From: Shewanella sp. KX20019
GTDB taxonomy: Bacteria > Pseudomonadota > Gammaproteobacteria > Enterobacterales > Shewanellaceae
Length of the DNA stretch: 64,000 nucleotides
Direction: 5' to 3'
NCBI RefSeq assembly: GCF_016757755.1
Contig: NZ_CP068437.1
Span: 2,976,001-3,040,000 of the forward strand
Within the stretch, counting starts at the first letter, position 1. Every line of letters starts with the position of its first letter. The position numbers and the translations under genes were made by a program. The notes below the pieces were generated by a model. That model was not told the origin of the DNA. It did not search any database and worked only from the letters and a program-made list of their open reading frames with translations. Shown one piece after another: positions 33,474 to 41,163 of the stretch.

Positions 33474-34496
33474 TTACAGGGTGTATTTAATCCTTTCTTT
33501 TTCTGGGATATGTTTTAGAAAGTCTAAATGTCGAGCCACACCTAAATATCCTGGGTACACTCTTGGAAAGTCGTAACCTAATAATAAAAGCTTATTGTAG
33601 AGATCTAAACGTAAACTCGCAGGTAATGTTACTTTTATAAATAGTGGTGCATCACCAAGATTGGCAGGATCTGAATTAACAAGCTCCGAATGAATAATTT
33701 CATTTAGAGAGCGCGTATCCGCCAAATTACTAGTCCCTAATATAATGTCGCGTCTTTCTTGTGGAAGACATAGTTCTTCTAATGAAAATCTGTTCCTTTT
33801 AAATATCGACGGTGTAAATGTAAATAAACCTTTCTGAGCCGTAACATTCGAATTATCTTTATATTCAGGAGTGAAAAACATAATTGATTCAATTTTCTTA
33901 GATTTTTTTAGCATTGAAATCCAATTAGCATTCATCATCCAAACACATAAATCTTCTTCTGTGTTTTTAATATCAGATGTGCATGCGAAAAAAGTAGCAA
34001 TCATGGAATCATGCGTCCAATCTAAAAGTCTTGTGGGGACCCCGTAATGCTGGGCTAGTGCCGCTAACTCTAATAAATCCTTTGACATCCAGCTTTCATC
34101 ATTTACTCTATCTTCTCTAGAGAATTGATTACTAGTTAGATGCATATCATTTTTAAACCACAGGCCTGTAGAGGGAGTGTGGAGACCATTTCTATTTGAG
34201 ATTCGAAAAAACTGTCTTAGTGCATTTATTTCTGCATTGACTTGGTTATGTTCAAATTTAATCTCTTCCCTATCATGCAAAATCTTAGCACTCATCGCGC
34301 ATAGCTTATCAACACTATAGTCATCTCGCCTAAGTGCAGAGGGAGCTAATTGATAACTACTCTTTCCATGCCCTCTAAAAATAAAACTTCTAAAGTCAAT
34401 ATCTTCATTTAAAAGTGGAGAAAGGTATGACAAAAAAGTTTGTACATCGAAACATTCTTTTGTTATAAATTTTGCATCTACTTCTTCAATGTCCAT
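33474..34496 (-). CDS. FRG-domain protein
   Basis: The 340-residue protein carries the FRG domain, named for its Phe-Arg-Gly motif: FIFRGHGKSSYQLAPSALR near residue 38 and ALAQHYGVPTRLLDWTHDSMIATFFA near 147. FRG proteins occur in prophages and defence islands and have been proposed to be related to ADP-ribosyltransferases; the activity is not established. Base composition is AT-rich compared with the phage genes. It lies in the position of rexAB, next to cI and against it, and is bracketed by two direct copies of a 62-bp element. A role in exclusion of other phages is likely but inferred. Confidence 0.8.
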   Translation of the reverse strand: MDIEEVDAKFITKECFDVQTFLSYLSPLLNEDIDFRSFIFRGHGKSSYQLAPSALRRDDYSVDKLCAMSAKILHDREEIKFEHNQVNAEINALRQFFRISNRNGLHTPSTGLWFKNDMHLTSNQFSREDRVNDESWMSKDLLELAALAQHYGVPTRLLDWTHDSMIATFFACTSDIKNTEEDLCVWMMNANWISMLKKSKKIESIMFFTPEYKDNSNVTAQKGLFTFTPSIFKRNRFSLEELCLPQERRDIILGTSNLADTRSLNEIIHSELVNSDPANLGDAPLFIKVTLPASLRLDLYNKLLLLGYDFPRVYPGYLGVARHLDFLKHIPEKERIKYTL

Positions 34497-34723
34497 ATGA
34501 AATTCTCTGTGATTATTAATGCTGTAATGAACATATCGACTATACCTGAATATTTAAATAAACATATATTGCCGTAGAGGCAATAGAACATTGGCCATCG
34601 TTTTCTATGCACTCTTGTAAATCATGTAATATGAAAGCTGCCCCCTCTCCTTACATGAGACGACAATGTATGGCAAACCGACATGGACATATTGCGATTG
34701 AGTCGCTGCACTAGCCACTTTTT

Positions 34724-34785
34724 GGACAAAAATCATTTAGAGCTTAAGCTCTGAAAACAACGATTACCGATAGGAAACGTATGGC
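34724..34785 (-). repeat. Cargo-flanking element, copy C (before the FRG gene)
   Basis: Read on the minus strand, GCCATAC opens the element and the core is CAGAGCTTAAGCTCTAAA followed by a T-rich TTTTTGTCC end. GAGCTTAAGCTC is a perfect palindrome. Downstream bases (AGTGGCTAGT...CGACTCAA) resemble those after copy B. It lies 228 bases upstream of the FRG start; the rest of the 417-base gap holds no gene. Confidence 0.75.
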
Positions 34786-34797
34786 AATCGCGTGCTC

Positions 34798-34908
34798 GAT
34801 AACGCCTTGTTAATCTACTCAAAACTTAAACCAATCCACCGTATTCACTGAGCTCAACCAAACCAAAAGTGCCGAGCATTAGCAGCCTGCTTGAATAGTT
34901 TGTTAGCC
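34798..34908 (-). repeat. attC-type recombination site of the 217-residue cassette
   Basis: On the minus strand GGCTAAC lies five bases after the stop codon. The inner arms AACTATTCAAGC and GTTTTGAGTAGATT are imperfectly complementary, and the site closes with GCGTTATCG. The length of 111 bp and direct contact with the gene end match integron attC sites with long variable centres. The R' core is not canonical. Confidence 0.6.
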
Positions 34909-34913
34909 TAACT

Positions 34914-35567
34914 TCACCAGAGCTTTTTAGTTAAGAGCTTATAGGTCGGCATGGGTTCTTCGAATGTTGCCCCAACGATATCGTCAAGCTTGTCTTGTAT
35001 AGCTTGTAATTGCACTCTAATTACGTCGTCTTCTTCCCATGTGTCCCAGAAAACACCTTCATACTCTTGCATCTCTTTCAAATGTTTCTTGAACTCAGCA
35101 CCTGACATTTTGACTTTACCCTGACGCTGCCAGTATCTCGTTGCCAGTTGACGAGCGGAGAAAAAAATACTGTTCACAGTCTTATTGGTGTCTTTAAAGA
35201 TTTCTTCACTATCAGCACCGTAAGTCGCCATGAATTTGTACTTTAACGTTTCAAATCTGGCGAAAACTTCACTCTTCCTCTCATATCGTTCAAATACGAT
35301 ATGACCTCGGTTGAGCAGTTCAGTTTCTTCGGGTTTTTCTCGCTCTCCAACCACTCTACTTTTACCCTCACCGACAGAAGAAAAAGGGCTACGAATAAAT
35401 GCAATTGTATCCTTGATTTCAAAAAATGTAGCTAAAGTATCTTCAGCAAGTTCAATTCTTCTTTTTCCAATAAATTCACGTTTCCACGCTCCTACACCTG
35501 AGACAATAGCCCAGCATGCTGAAATAATTGCGATTGTCTTACCCAATAGGGTTACTACTTCTAACAT
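34914..35567 (-). CDS. Integron-cassette protein with one membrane helix, unknown
   Basis: The 217-residue protein has an N-terminal membrane helix (VVTLLGKTIAIISACWAIVSGVG) and a long charged helical cytoplasmic part (for example FKKHLKEMQEYEGVFWDTWEEDD). It lies between a 57-bp attC site 22 bases upstream of its start and another attC five bases after its stop, the exact structure of a gene cassette. Cassette genes usually have no own promoter, so expression would depend on read-through or on an outside promoter. No domain recognised. Confidence 0.65.
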   Translation of the reverse strand: MLEVVTLLGKTIAIISACWAIVSGVGAWKREFIGKRRIELAEDTLATFFEIKDTIAFIRSPFSSVGEGKSRVVGEREKPEETELLNRGHIVFERYERKSEVFARFETLKYKFMATYGADSEEIFKDTNKTVNSIFFSARQLATRYWQRQGKVKMSGAEFKKHLKEMQEYEGVFWDTWEEDDVIRVQLQAIQDKLDDIVGATFEEPMPTYKLLTKKLW

Positions 35568-35589
35568 TTTCTCTTAACTCCAACTGGTA

Positions 35590-35646
35590 GGCTAACGCTT
35601 AAATCTGGAGCGCGGCTTTTTGCATCCCCAATATTCTTAGTTAGGC
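35590..35646 (-). repeat. attC site (57 bp) between two cassettes
   Basis: On the minus strand the site starts GCCTAAC (R''), ends GTTAGCC (R') and has partly complementary arms (TTGGGGATGC against GCGCTCCAG; CTAAGAATA against TTTAAGC). 57 bp is the classic minimum attC size. It separates two genes of the same strand by 91 bases. Confidence 0.8.
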
Positions 35647-35658
35647 ACTTTTGCTTTT

Positions 35659-36120
35659 TTATTTGAAAAAATTCTCTGGCCAGAGGTGTTCTGGTAAGTG
35701 CTGCCTGACTAACCTTGCTTGAGCTTGATAGCCTCTTGCATCGAGTTCTCTGAGAAATACTGGCCACGGTGGAATATTGCTTGTGTATGCATTGGATGAA
35801 GAAGTTGACATGCCTCCACCTTGAGAAGTCGACAAACCGCCATATTGAGACGTAGAAAGGCCGCCATATTGTGAGGTAGACAAGCCTCCATACTGTGACG
35901 TAGACAAACCTCCGTATTGCGAAGTTGAAAGACCGCCGTATTGTGAAGTGGACATGCCCCCGTACTGTGATGTTGACATTCCCCCATATTGGGACGTGGA
36001 CATGCCCCCGTATTGGGAAGTAGACATGCCACCATATTGAGAGGTGGAAAGGCCGCCGCCCTGCGACGTACTTAGGTTTCGCGGCCACACTCTCATATTT
36101 TGAATTATTGGTCTGCCCAT
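35659..36120 (-). CDS. Octapeptide-repeat cassette protein (beta-flower-like)
   Basis: The 153-residue protein holds eleven copies of an octapeptide (L/M)STSQYGG (residues 16-103). A short conserved-looking tail follows, NIPPWPVFLRELDARGYQAQARLVRQHLP. Gly-rich repeats with this tail recall proteins known from integron cassettes and plasmids (so-called beta-flower proteins), but I give this from memory. GGAGG precedes the ATG, and the start lies 27 bases after the R' core of an attC. The repeat number may vary between strains by slippage. Confidence 0.7.
   Translation of the reverse strand: MGRPIIQNMRVWPRNLSTSQGGGLSTSQYGGMSTSQYGGMSTSQYGGMSTSQYGGMSTSQYGGLSTSQYGGLSTSQYGGLSTSQYGGLSTSQYGGLSTSQGGGMSTSSSNAYTSNIPPWPVFLRELDARGYQAQARLVRQHLPEHLWPENFFK
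35812..36075. repeat. Tandem 24-bp repeats, 11 units
   Basis: Eleven units of 24 bp encode the (L/M)STSQ(Y/G)GG octapeptide. The protein repeats are almost perfect, while the DNA units differ at many third positions. This argues for selection on the peptide and against very recent expansion. Confidence 0.9.
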
Positions 36121-36146
36121 TAGCTTTCCTCCTTTTTAATTATAAT

Positions 36147-36212
36147 GCCTAACGTCTTAGTATTTGTGCGCATGTGCGTATATTTGGCAAAACGCGCATG
36201 CACATTTAATAA
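36147..36212 (-). repeat. Partial attC at the start of the cassette array
   Basis: On the minus strand a long imperfect hairpin (TGTGCATGCGCGT with ACGCACATGCGCACA) is followed by CTAAGAC and the core GTTAGGC, 27 bases before the next gene. The outer R'' core is not recognisable, so this may be the array boundary. The remaining bases up to 36.6 kb hold no gene that I can support. Confidence 0.55.
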
Positions 36213-36622
36213 ATCTATTATTCAATCCTCACTATAGCAAAGCTATTGATTAATAAGCACTCTACCAGAGCGGTGCAGAATAAACGAGCACAAAAAGTTG
36301 GAAAGTGGGCATTGATATTGATGCCTTATCGAAAGTAATCAGTAACAGTCATTTATCGATTAGTAATAGTAGGTCAACAGGCTTGTTACTTATCTGTGTA
36401 ACTTATTGCCTTTAACTCATAAAGGGGCAAAACAGTGTTACATGCTCCCATGGCATGCATGAAAAGGCTTCAATATAAAATGCCTCTGTTTCGCACTTTA
36501 TTGTTCAGCTTTAATCTTTAAAATTAAGCACCCATTCCCCACTTTTTCCTTTCCTCTATCTATATCTCTTAGCTTCTTAAGATTCAAATAAACATAAAAA
36601 TCAAGTTTTATAAACACAATGA

Positions 36623-36662
36623 CTTGACTACAAAGTCAAGATAACTTAACTTTGTAGTCAAG
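36623..36662 (+). promoter_or_regulatory. Early rightward promoter (pL equivalent) with two operators
   Basis: CTTGACTACAAAGTCAAG (36623-36640) is a near-perfect palindrome and is repeated in inverted form at 36645-36662 (CTTAACTTTGTAGTCAAG), 22 bp away. The promoter TTGACT, 17 bases, TAACTT overlaps both. The same motif and promoter layout occur at pR, so CI and Cro should control this operon too. Confidence 0.8.
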
Positions 36663-36682
36663 TTATCTAATCGAGAAACAAA

Positions 36683-37006
36683 ATGATCCTCACTAGAGTA
36701 CAAACAACACCCAAGCAACGCATTGAGTTTCGTTTTTTAGTCGCAATTCGTTTTGCTTGCTTAATGGCGAAAGCGCAAGGCATACCTCAACCGATAGATT
36801 GTCCACGAGTACAAAGTAGAGCATCTAAATTGGCTAAGTACTTAGCGTATAACCACCCAAGCCAAGCATTCCAAAAACAATATATGCACCACGCTGGTGA
36901 GCTTGGGCAACAGTTTAGCCTTCGCTATACCGAACCCAAGCAAGGGATAACCGGAGTAATTAGTGTATGGAGTCATCAGACAAACCTACATCAGTTAACC
37001 GCGTAA
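36683..37006 (+). CDS. Early operon protein, unknown
   Basis: This is the first gene of the rightward early operon, 20 bases after the promoter. The 107-residue basic protein (RVQTTPKQRIEFRFLVAIRF...) shows no known motif. In lambda this place holds N, but no arginine-rich RNA-binding helix like that of N can be pointed to with confidence. Its end overlaps the next gene by 40 bases. Confidence 0.55.
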   Translation: MILTRVQTTPKQRIEFRFLVAIRFACLMAKAQGIPQPIDCPRVQSRASKLAKYLAYNHPSQAFQKQYMHHAGELGQQFSLRYTEPKQGITGVISVWSHQTNLHQLTA

Positions 37007-37254
37007 GTAGATTGATGAAGCAGGTAAGGCACCAGCAACATTACGACCAACTTCTAGCCGAGCAAGATTTAACATGGGCACTTGAATGGTTCGAAAAGCA
37101 AATACAAAAACATCACCAAGCTATTAAGTGCTGGCCCCATGAACGTGACACTTTCACCCGCTTAATAGCGCTGAATGAGCAAGCCAAACAAAGAATGATG
37201 AACGAACACAAGGCAATAATCGAGCGTGTTGCAATGCGACAACTAGAGGGATAA
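36967..37254 (+). CDS. Early operon protein, helical, unknown
   Basis: The 95-residue protein is highly charged and helical (RLMKQVRHQQHYDQLLAEQD, then EKQIQKHHQAIKCW). It overlaps the previous frame by 40 bases and ends four bases before the next start. No function can be assigned. Confidence 0.5.
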   Translation: MESSDKPTSVNRVSRLMKQVRHQQHYDQLLAEQDLTWALEWFEKQIQKHHQAIKCWPHERDTFTRLIALNEQAKQRMMNEHKAIIERVAMRQLEG

Positions 37255-37257
37255 GCA

Positions 37258-37560
37258 ATGAACTATCTATTAGCAGGTCATGAACCTATCGAGCGAATGC
37301 AGCTGCTGATCCAAAAGTTCACCAAGATGAACTCTGTGCCGCAAAAGAATGCCCTCATTGAGCATTATGTCAACGCGCTACCAGTCGAACGCGCCGCAGC
37401 ACGGTTTGGTATTGAAGTTTCAAACCTGGTCAGAGCCCAAGAACGGCTCGAAGAGGTCGCCAGCAATATCGAACAGGTCAAAGAACTTGATTGGGCGCGT
37501 TTTGGCTACACCAGTAACCCTAATCATTTAAGTGATAACAAAGTATCAAGTGCAAGCTAA
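37258..37560 (+). CDS. Early operon protein with PapB-like HTH
   Basis: The 100-residue protein has a helix-turn-helix segment, ALIEHYVNALPVERAAARFG followed by IEVSNLVRAQERLEEV. It resembles the PapB/FocB family pattern (HY..G.....A....V..S...R...RL). It may be a small DNA-binding regulator. GGATAAGCA lies before the ATG. Confidence in the family is low. Confidence 0.6.
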   Translation: MNYLLAGHEPIERMQLLIQKFTKMNSVPQKNALIEHYVNALPVERAAARFGIEVSNLVRAQERLEEVASNIEQVKELDWARFGYTSNPNHLSDNKVSSAS

Positions 37561-37571
37561 GGAATAGCATT

Positions 37572-38501
37572 ATGACAATGACAACGACAACAGCACCAAG
37601 TAGCTACGCCCAAAGGCTAGCCAAGCTAAAGCAGCAAACACAACACTATCTGAAAGAAGTCGGCGATCAGTGGCAAACACCACCTGCATTGTTTTGGGGT
37701 GTATTTGCTAAGTACGGCCCGTTTGTACTGGACCTATTCACCGATGGCAGTAACAACAAATGCCCTAATTTCTACACAGTAGAAGATAACGCCCTAACCC
37801 AAGATTGGACTGCCGAACTTAAAGGCGGCAAAGCCTACGCAAACCCGCCCTACTCCCGCGCCAGTATAGAAGATGGCAACGCAGTAACAGGCATGCGCAG
37901 TATCATTAAAAAAACGCTAATAGAGCGTGATAAAGGCGCCAAAATGGTTTACGTCATTAAATCGGCCACATCAGAAGTTTGGTGGCCTGAAGATGCCGAT
38001 CACGTCTGCTTTATTCGTGGCCGCATTAGCTTTGACTTACCAGAATGGTTTAAACCGGCGGATAAAAAACAGGAAGCATCAAGCGCTGGCTTTGCCTGTG
38101 CCATAGCCGTATTCGATAAAGATTGGAAAGGCGAGCGCATGAGTTACATCAATCGCGATAATCTACTGCGTGATGGCCAAACCATGCTTGATATGGTCGA
38201 AGCTGCAGCACAAGTAAAAGCACCAGGTGATCATCGAAACGAAACTCAGCCTATCGCATCAGCATTTTCAATTACTTTCTGCGTGACTAGAGCTTGGAAT
38301 GACTACCTTGATAGTGAAAACAGCTTGAGCAAGGAATTAATCACTGCAAACACTGCATTTGATGTAGAAAGTGAATTTGAAGCCTTTGCCAATCACTGCT
38401 TACTCAATGGGGATTCTGAACAAGAAGTTAAGCAAAGCCTCATCCAGAGGATTATCGAATTAGCGGCCAATATAAAGATAACTGTTGAGACCGCAGCATG
38501 A
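37572..38501 (+). CDS. Phage DNA N-6-adenine methyltransferase (Dam family)
   Basis: The 309-residue protein begins its domain with DQWQTPPALFWGVFAKYGPFVLDLFTD. It carries the catalytic NPPY motif (AYANPPYSRAS) near residue 96, then AKMVYVIKSATSEVWW. This is the phage N-6-adenine-methyltransferase family, which modifies adenine in phage DNA and can protect from restriction. The C-terminal 70 residues are an added helical part not needed for the family. AAGGAA precedes the ATG. It is the largest gene in the early operon. Confidence 0.9.
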   Translation: MTMTTTTAPSSYAQRLAKLKQQTQHYLKEVGDQWQTPPALFWGVFAKYGPFVLDLFTDGSNNKCPNFYTVEDNALTQDWTAELKGGKAYANPPYSRASIEDGNAVTGMRSIIKKTLIERDKGAKMVYVIKSATSEVWWPEDADHVCFIRGRISFDLPEWFKPADKKQEASSAGFACAIAVFDKDWKGERMSYINRDNLLRDGQTMLDMVEAAAQVKAPGDHRNETQPIASAFSITFCVTRAWNDYLDSENSLSKELITANTAFDVESEFEAFANHCLLNGDSEQEVKQSLIQRIIELAANIKITVETAA

Positions 38502-38728
38502 GCAAATATAGAACACAACATGGCACTGTCGTTCTGTCGGCCCCGTTTGCATCCATCGACCACGACAATAAGCAGATCGAGATTAAGTACACACCGAATA
38601 ATTATAACGGTTGGGGAATTTGCCGAAGCTACGATGCTGATGACCTTCGCCACTTTATCCAACACGATGCAGAGGCATTTGCACAAGACGCCGAAACAAA
38701 ACTTAGAACGCAAGGAGCTGCGGCATGA
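38498..38728 (+). CDS. Small early protein, unknown
   Basis: The 76-residue protein (MSKYRTQHGTVVLSAPFASI...) has a strand-rich first half and a helical acidic second half. It overlaps both neighbours by four bases (ATGA), a sign of coupled translation in the early operon. No domain recognised. Confidence 0.55.
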   Translation: MSKYRTQHGTVVLSAPFASIDHDNKQIEIKYTPNNYNGWGICRSYDADDLRHFIQHDAEAFAQDAETKLRTQGAAA

Positions 38729-38919
38729 AGTTTAAATTCACTTGTGATATCTGCAACAAGCAAGTTAAACGAGGTGACAAATTCAGAATTGAATCAGATC
38801 AATATGACGATGACTCAACATTATATGGGGAGTTTGGAGCAATGGCGTGTAAAGCCTGTCACACAAAAGTTATCACTCACATTAATAGTATTAAAACAGA
38901 CGCTGCAGCTGCAGCCTAA
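38725..38919 (+). CDS. Small zinc-ribbon-like early protein
   Basis: The 64-residue protein has two cysteine pairs, CDIC near residue 7 and CKAC near 42, separated by an acidic segment, and probably binds one zinc ion. It may regulate or bind nucleic acid. It overlaps the previous gene by four bases. Confidence 0.65.
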   Translation: MKFKFTCDICNKQVKRGDKFRIESDQYDDDSTLYGEFGAMACKACHTKVITHINSIKTDAAAAA

Positions 38920-38929
38920 GGACAAAGCA

Positions 38930-39178
38930 ATGGATTCAACTAAACATCAATCTGAAGATGCACCTATAAAAAACTATTTGATAGATGAAAAATTACTATC
39001 AGCCACACAAACCATGAAAATTCTTAGCGTTAGCAGGGCAAAATTTTACACAAAAGTGGTTAAGGACCCCGACTTTACCCAGATAGTTAGACCGCTGTGT
39101 TTAATCCAAAATGGCTTAAAGCAATATAGACAGACCGAAATAATTGCATTCATTGAGAGAAAACAAGAAGTGCATTAA
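38930..39178 (+). CDS. AlpA/Xis-like helix-turn-helix protein
   Basis: From the ATG with AAGGA nearby, the 82-residue protein has a MerR-type HTH: LLSATQTMKILSVSRAKFYT, then a wing (FTQIVRPLCLIQNGLKQYRQ) and a last helix TEIIAFIERKQ. This is the AlpA/excisionase pattern. As the last gene of the early operon it is the best candidate for the directionality factor of the integrase. A longer frame upstream overlaps the zinc-ribbon gene and is not favoured. Confidence 0.7.
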   Translation: MDSTKHQSEDAPIKNYLIDEKLLSATQTMKILSVSRAKFYTKVVKDPDFTQIVRPLCLIQNGLKQYRQTEIIAFIERKQEVH

Positions 39179-39205
39179 CGGGAAACAAGCTCGTTTAGAT
39201 CCAAT

Positions 39206-39244
39206 CTGTCAGTTTTATAGCCATTATGCGACTAAAACTGACAG
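39206..39244. other. Inverted repeat in the gap after the early operon
   Basis: CTGTCAGTTTTA and TAAAACTGACAG pair perfectly over 12 bp around a 15-base loop, with no T run. The 364-base gap after the early operon also holds a CTCGAAAGCGAG palindrome, within a stretch that starts GCCAT and ends GGTCC; it may be a diverged fifth copy of the cargo-flanking element. No gene seen. Confidence 0.45.
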
Positions 39245-39542
39245 TAGGTCTCGAAAGCGAGTTAGTTTTAGCAACTAGACCACTGGTCCCATCAACATCA
39301 TTTTACTGTTGTCCAATCGAGTTTGATCTTTTTACTTGCCGTACAAAGACTGTTTTAGTCTCTTATTTGAGTATCAAAGGAGGCATTAAATAATGCTTAT
39401 ATGCATCAAATCAATGTAAAACATTTATTCACAACGGTGCATTAGCGATGTTATCTTTGGAGTAATGCCAGATCAGACTGGTACAAAATAGCGTTGATAT
39501 TAAATAAACTGTTGTTTTCTGGGTGTAATGAAGTAGGAATCG

Positions 39543-40574
39543 ATGAAACTTCTCAATGATAGACAAAAGAGCACTTACGAGTGGTATAAAAACCGCTTTA
39601 ATGAATTGCATATCGAGGCAAAATCAAATGGTGGGAGGTTAGTACGTCATGATATATGGCGTTCTGAATACTACAGCAATCCATACTTGCTTCTTGAAGA
39701 AGATGAAACAATTCTAGAAAGATTTGCGGATGTGTTTACAAATAGCCTAGATATTGGTGCTGATGGGAAAATTGGTTTAACGCCGATGATTGACAATGAC
39801 GCTAGGTTTGGTCGGCTTTTTACAGAGATAATTGAAGAAACCAATTGGAGAGGTATTTTAAGTAAAGGATCTATCGGATATGCATCGGAGCAACTTAAAG
39901 CATATTTTAACGACGGAGTACCATTAGGTGTCAGAATGTTTGAGAAGGTTAAGCCTGAACCCAAAAACTGTCTTTTCAAATTCTCTAAAAAACAATATGT
40001 TCATGAGATGTTCAAATATGGGCGGTTTAGAATCTCTCCAGCCTCCTATTATGCTAAAGGCAGTCACATCAAGGCAATAAAAGATCTGGAAACTGTAAGG
40101 AATTACAGGCTTAAAGCGATTCGAGAAATACTGAAAGGCGAAAGCCACTTTGAGTTTCAAGGTCAAAGAAACCCGATTCTGAACGGGGTGATACCCATTC
40201 AATTTGAAATGGGAAACTACTATCTGCTCTGCACTTGCAATGAAATTAGTAGAAGAATGCCAACAGACTTTGAATCTGATGCAGTACTAATGATTAAGGA
40301 TAAAGCAGAATTCATTAAACGTCTTAAAGATGAGCTTTTGATTAGCTACCCAGACTGGGAATTTATTGAAGGCGACGTGTACTATTATGATCCTTACAAC
40401 GATACGATTAAGGATCGGAATCAAGAGCTTTATAAACACTTTTCATATGCTTATCAAAAAGAGCATCGTTGTATAATTAGACCGAAAACAGGACAAGGGG
40501 CAGCTGGTTCTCTAGAACCTTTTCTAGTTGAGATTGGGCCTCTGGATGACATAGCAGAAATAATAACTGTATAA
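39543..40574 (+). CDS. DUF2971-like cargo protein
   Basis: The 343-residue protein shows, from residue 140, LFKFSKKQYVHEMFKYGRFR then ISPASYYAKGS. Near the end comes FSYAYQKEHRCIIRPK. Both resemble the start and the QKEWR-type motif of the DUF2971 family, which is seen in defence islands and has no known activity. The first 130 residues are a separate helical part. It is AT-rich, lies between the early operon and a helicase-nuclease gene, and was probably acquired as cargo. Confidence 0.5.
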   Translation: MKLLNDRQKSTYEWYKNRFNELHIEAKSNGGRLVRHDIWRSEYYSNPYLLLEEDETILERFADVFTNSLDIGADGKIGLTPMIDNDARFGRLFTEIIEETNWRGILSKGSIGYASEQLKAYFNDGVPLGVRMFEKVKPEPKNCLFKFSKKQYVHEMFKYGRFRISPASYYAKGSHIKAIKDLETVRNYRLKAIREILKGESHFEFQGQRNPILNGVIPIQFEMGNYYLLCTCNEISRRMPTDFESDAVLMIKDKAEFIKRLKDELLISYPDWEFIEGDVYYYDPYNDTIKDRNQELYKHFSYAYQKEHRCIIRPKTGQGAAGSLEPFLVEIGPLDDIAEIITV

Positions 40575-40669
40575 AAGTTACTCATTGATTGTCTCGATAG
40601 TAAGCCCGACTCAAAATACGCGTTGCATGCGCGGGACTTCGCGGTTGGGGCTATAGTACTTATAAGATT

Positions 40670-40730
40670 GCCATATTTTATCTAATACCAACTGTCGTTA
40701 CAGAGCTAAAACTCTAACGCACTTTTGTCC
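40670..40730 (+). repeat. Cargo-flanking element, copy A (before the helicase-nuclease)
   Basis: Read on the plus strand it starts GCCATATTTTATCTAATACC and closes with the 30-bp core CAGAGCT...ACTCTAACGC then ACTTTTGTCC. A second weak core (GCTCTAAGCC...ATTGCC) follows at about 40750. It lies in the 589-base gap before the helicase-nuclease gene. That gap also holds a TATACT -10-like element at 40983, a possible promoter. Confidence 0.75.
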
Positions 40731-41163
40731 CGGTACGCTTTAGAATAATCGCTCTAAGCCACTATTGCCCACCCCACCTTCATCTGCTGCACATAGAAAA
40801 CTGATGCTTAGCACCATTTTCTGACTCAAAGCACACGCTTCCTTCATTTAAAAAGCAGATTTTCAGCATGTGTAGTTAATGCTGTCATTTGTACAGGGGT
40901 ATTGTTTATTCGATAATTTTATTAGAGAACTGTGCGCGAACACACTTGTTAGTCACTTGGTTTTTAAGTAATATCAATAAGTTATACTATTAATAATTTA
41001 GATGGTAAGCTTATAAAATGCGCATTTATGTGGAAGGTGTATTGAAGTTAATTTCGACTTTAGCTTTTAGTACAAAAGATTAACTGTGCGCCCTTACTAG
41101 TCTGAAAGTTAAGTGGACATTCGGACTATACAAATCATAAATTTATATCACATGGAGCGGGAT

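Noticed and set aside
38744..38929. Longer start for the Xis-like gene
   Set aside because: The extension overlaps the zinc-ribbon gene in another frame and has no domain, while the downstream ATG has AAGGA at a suitable distance.
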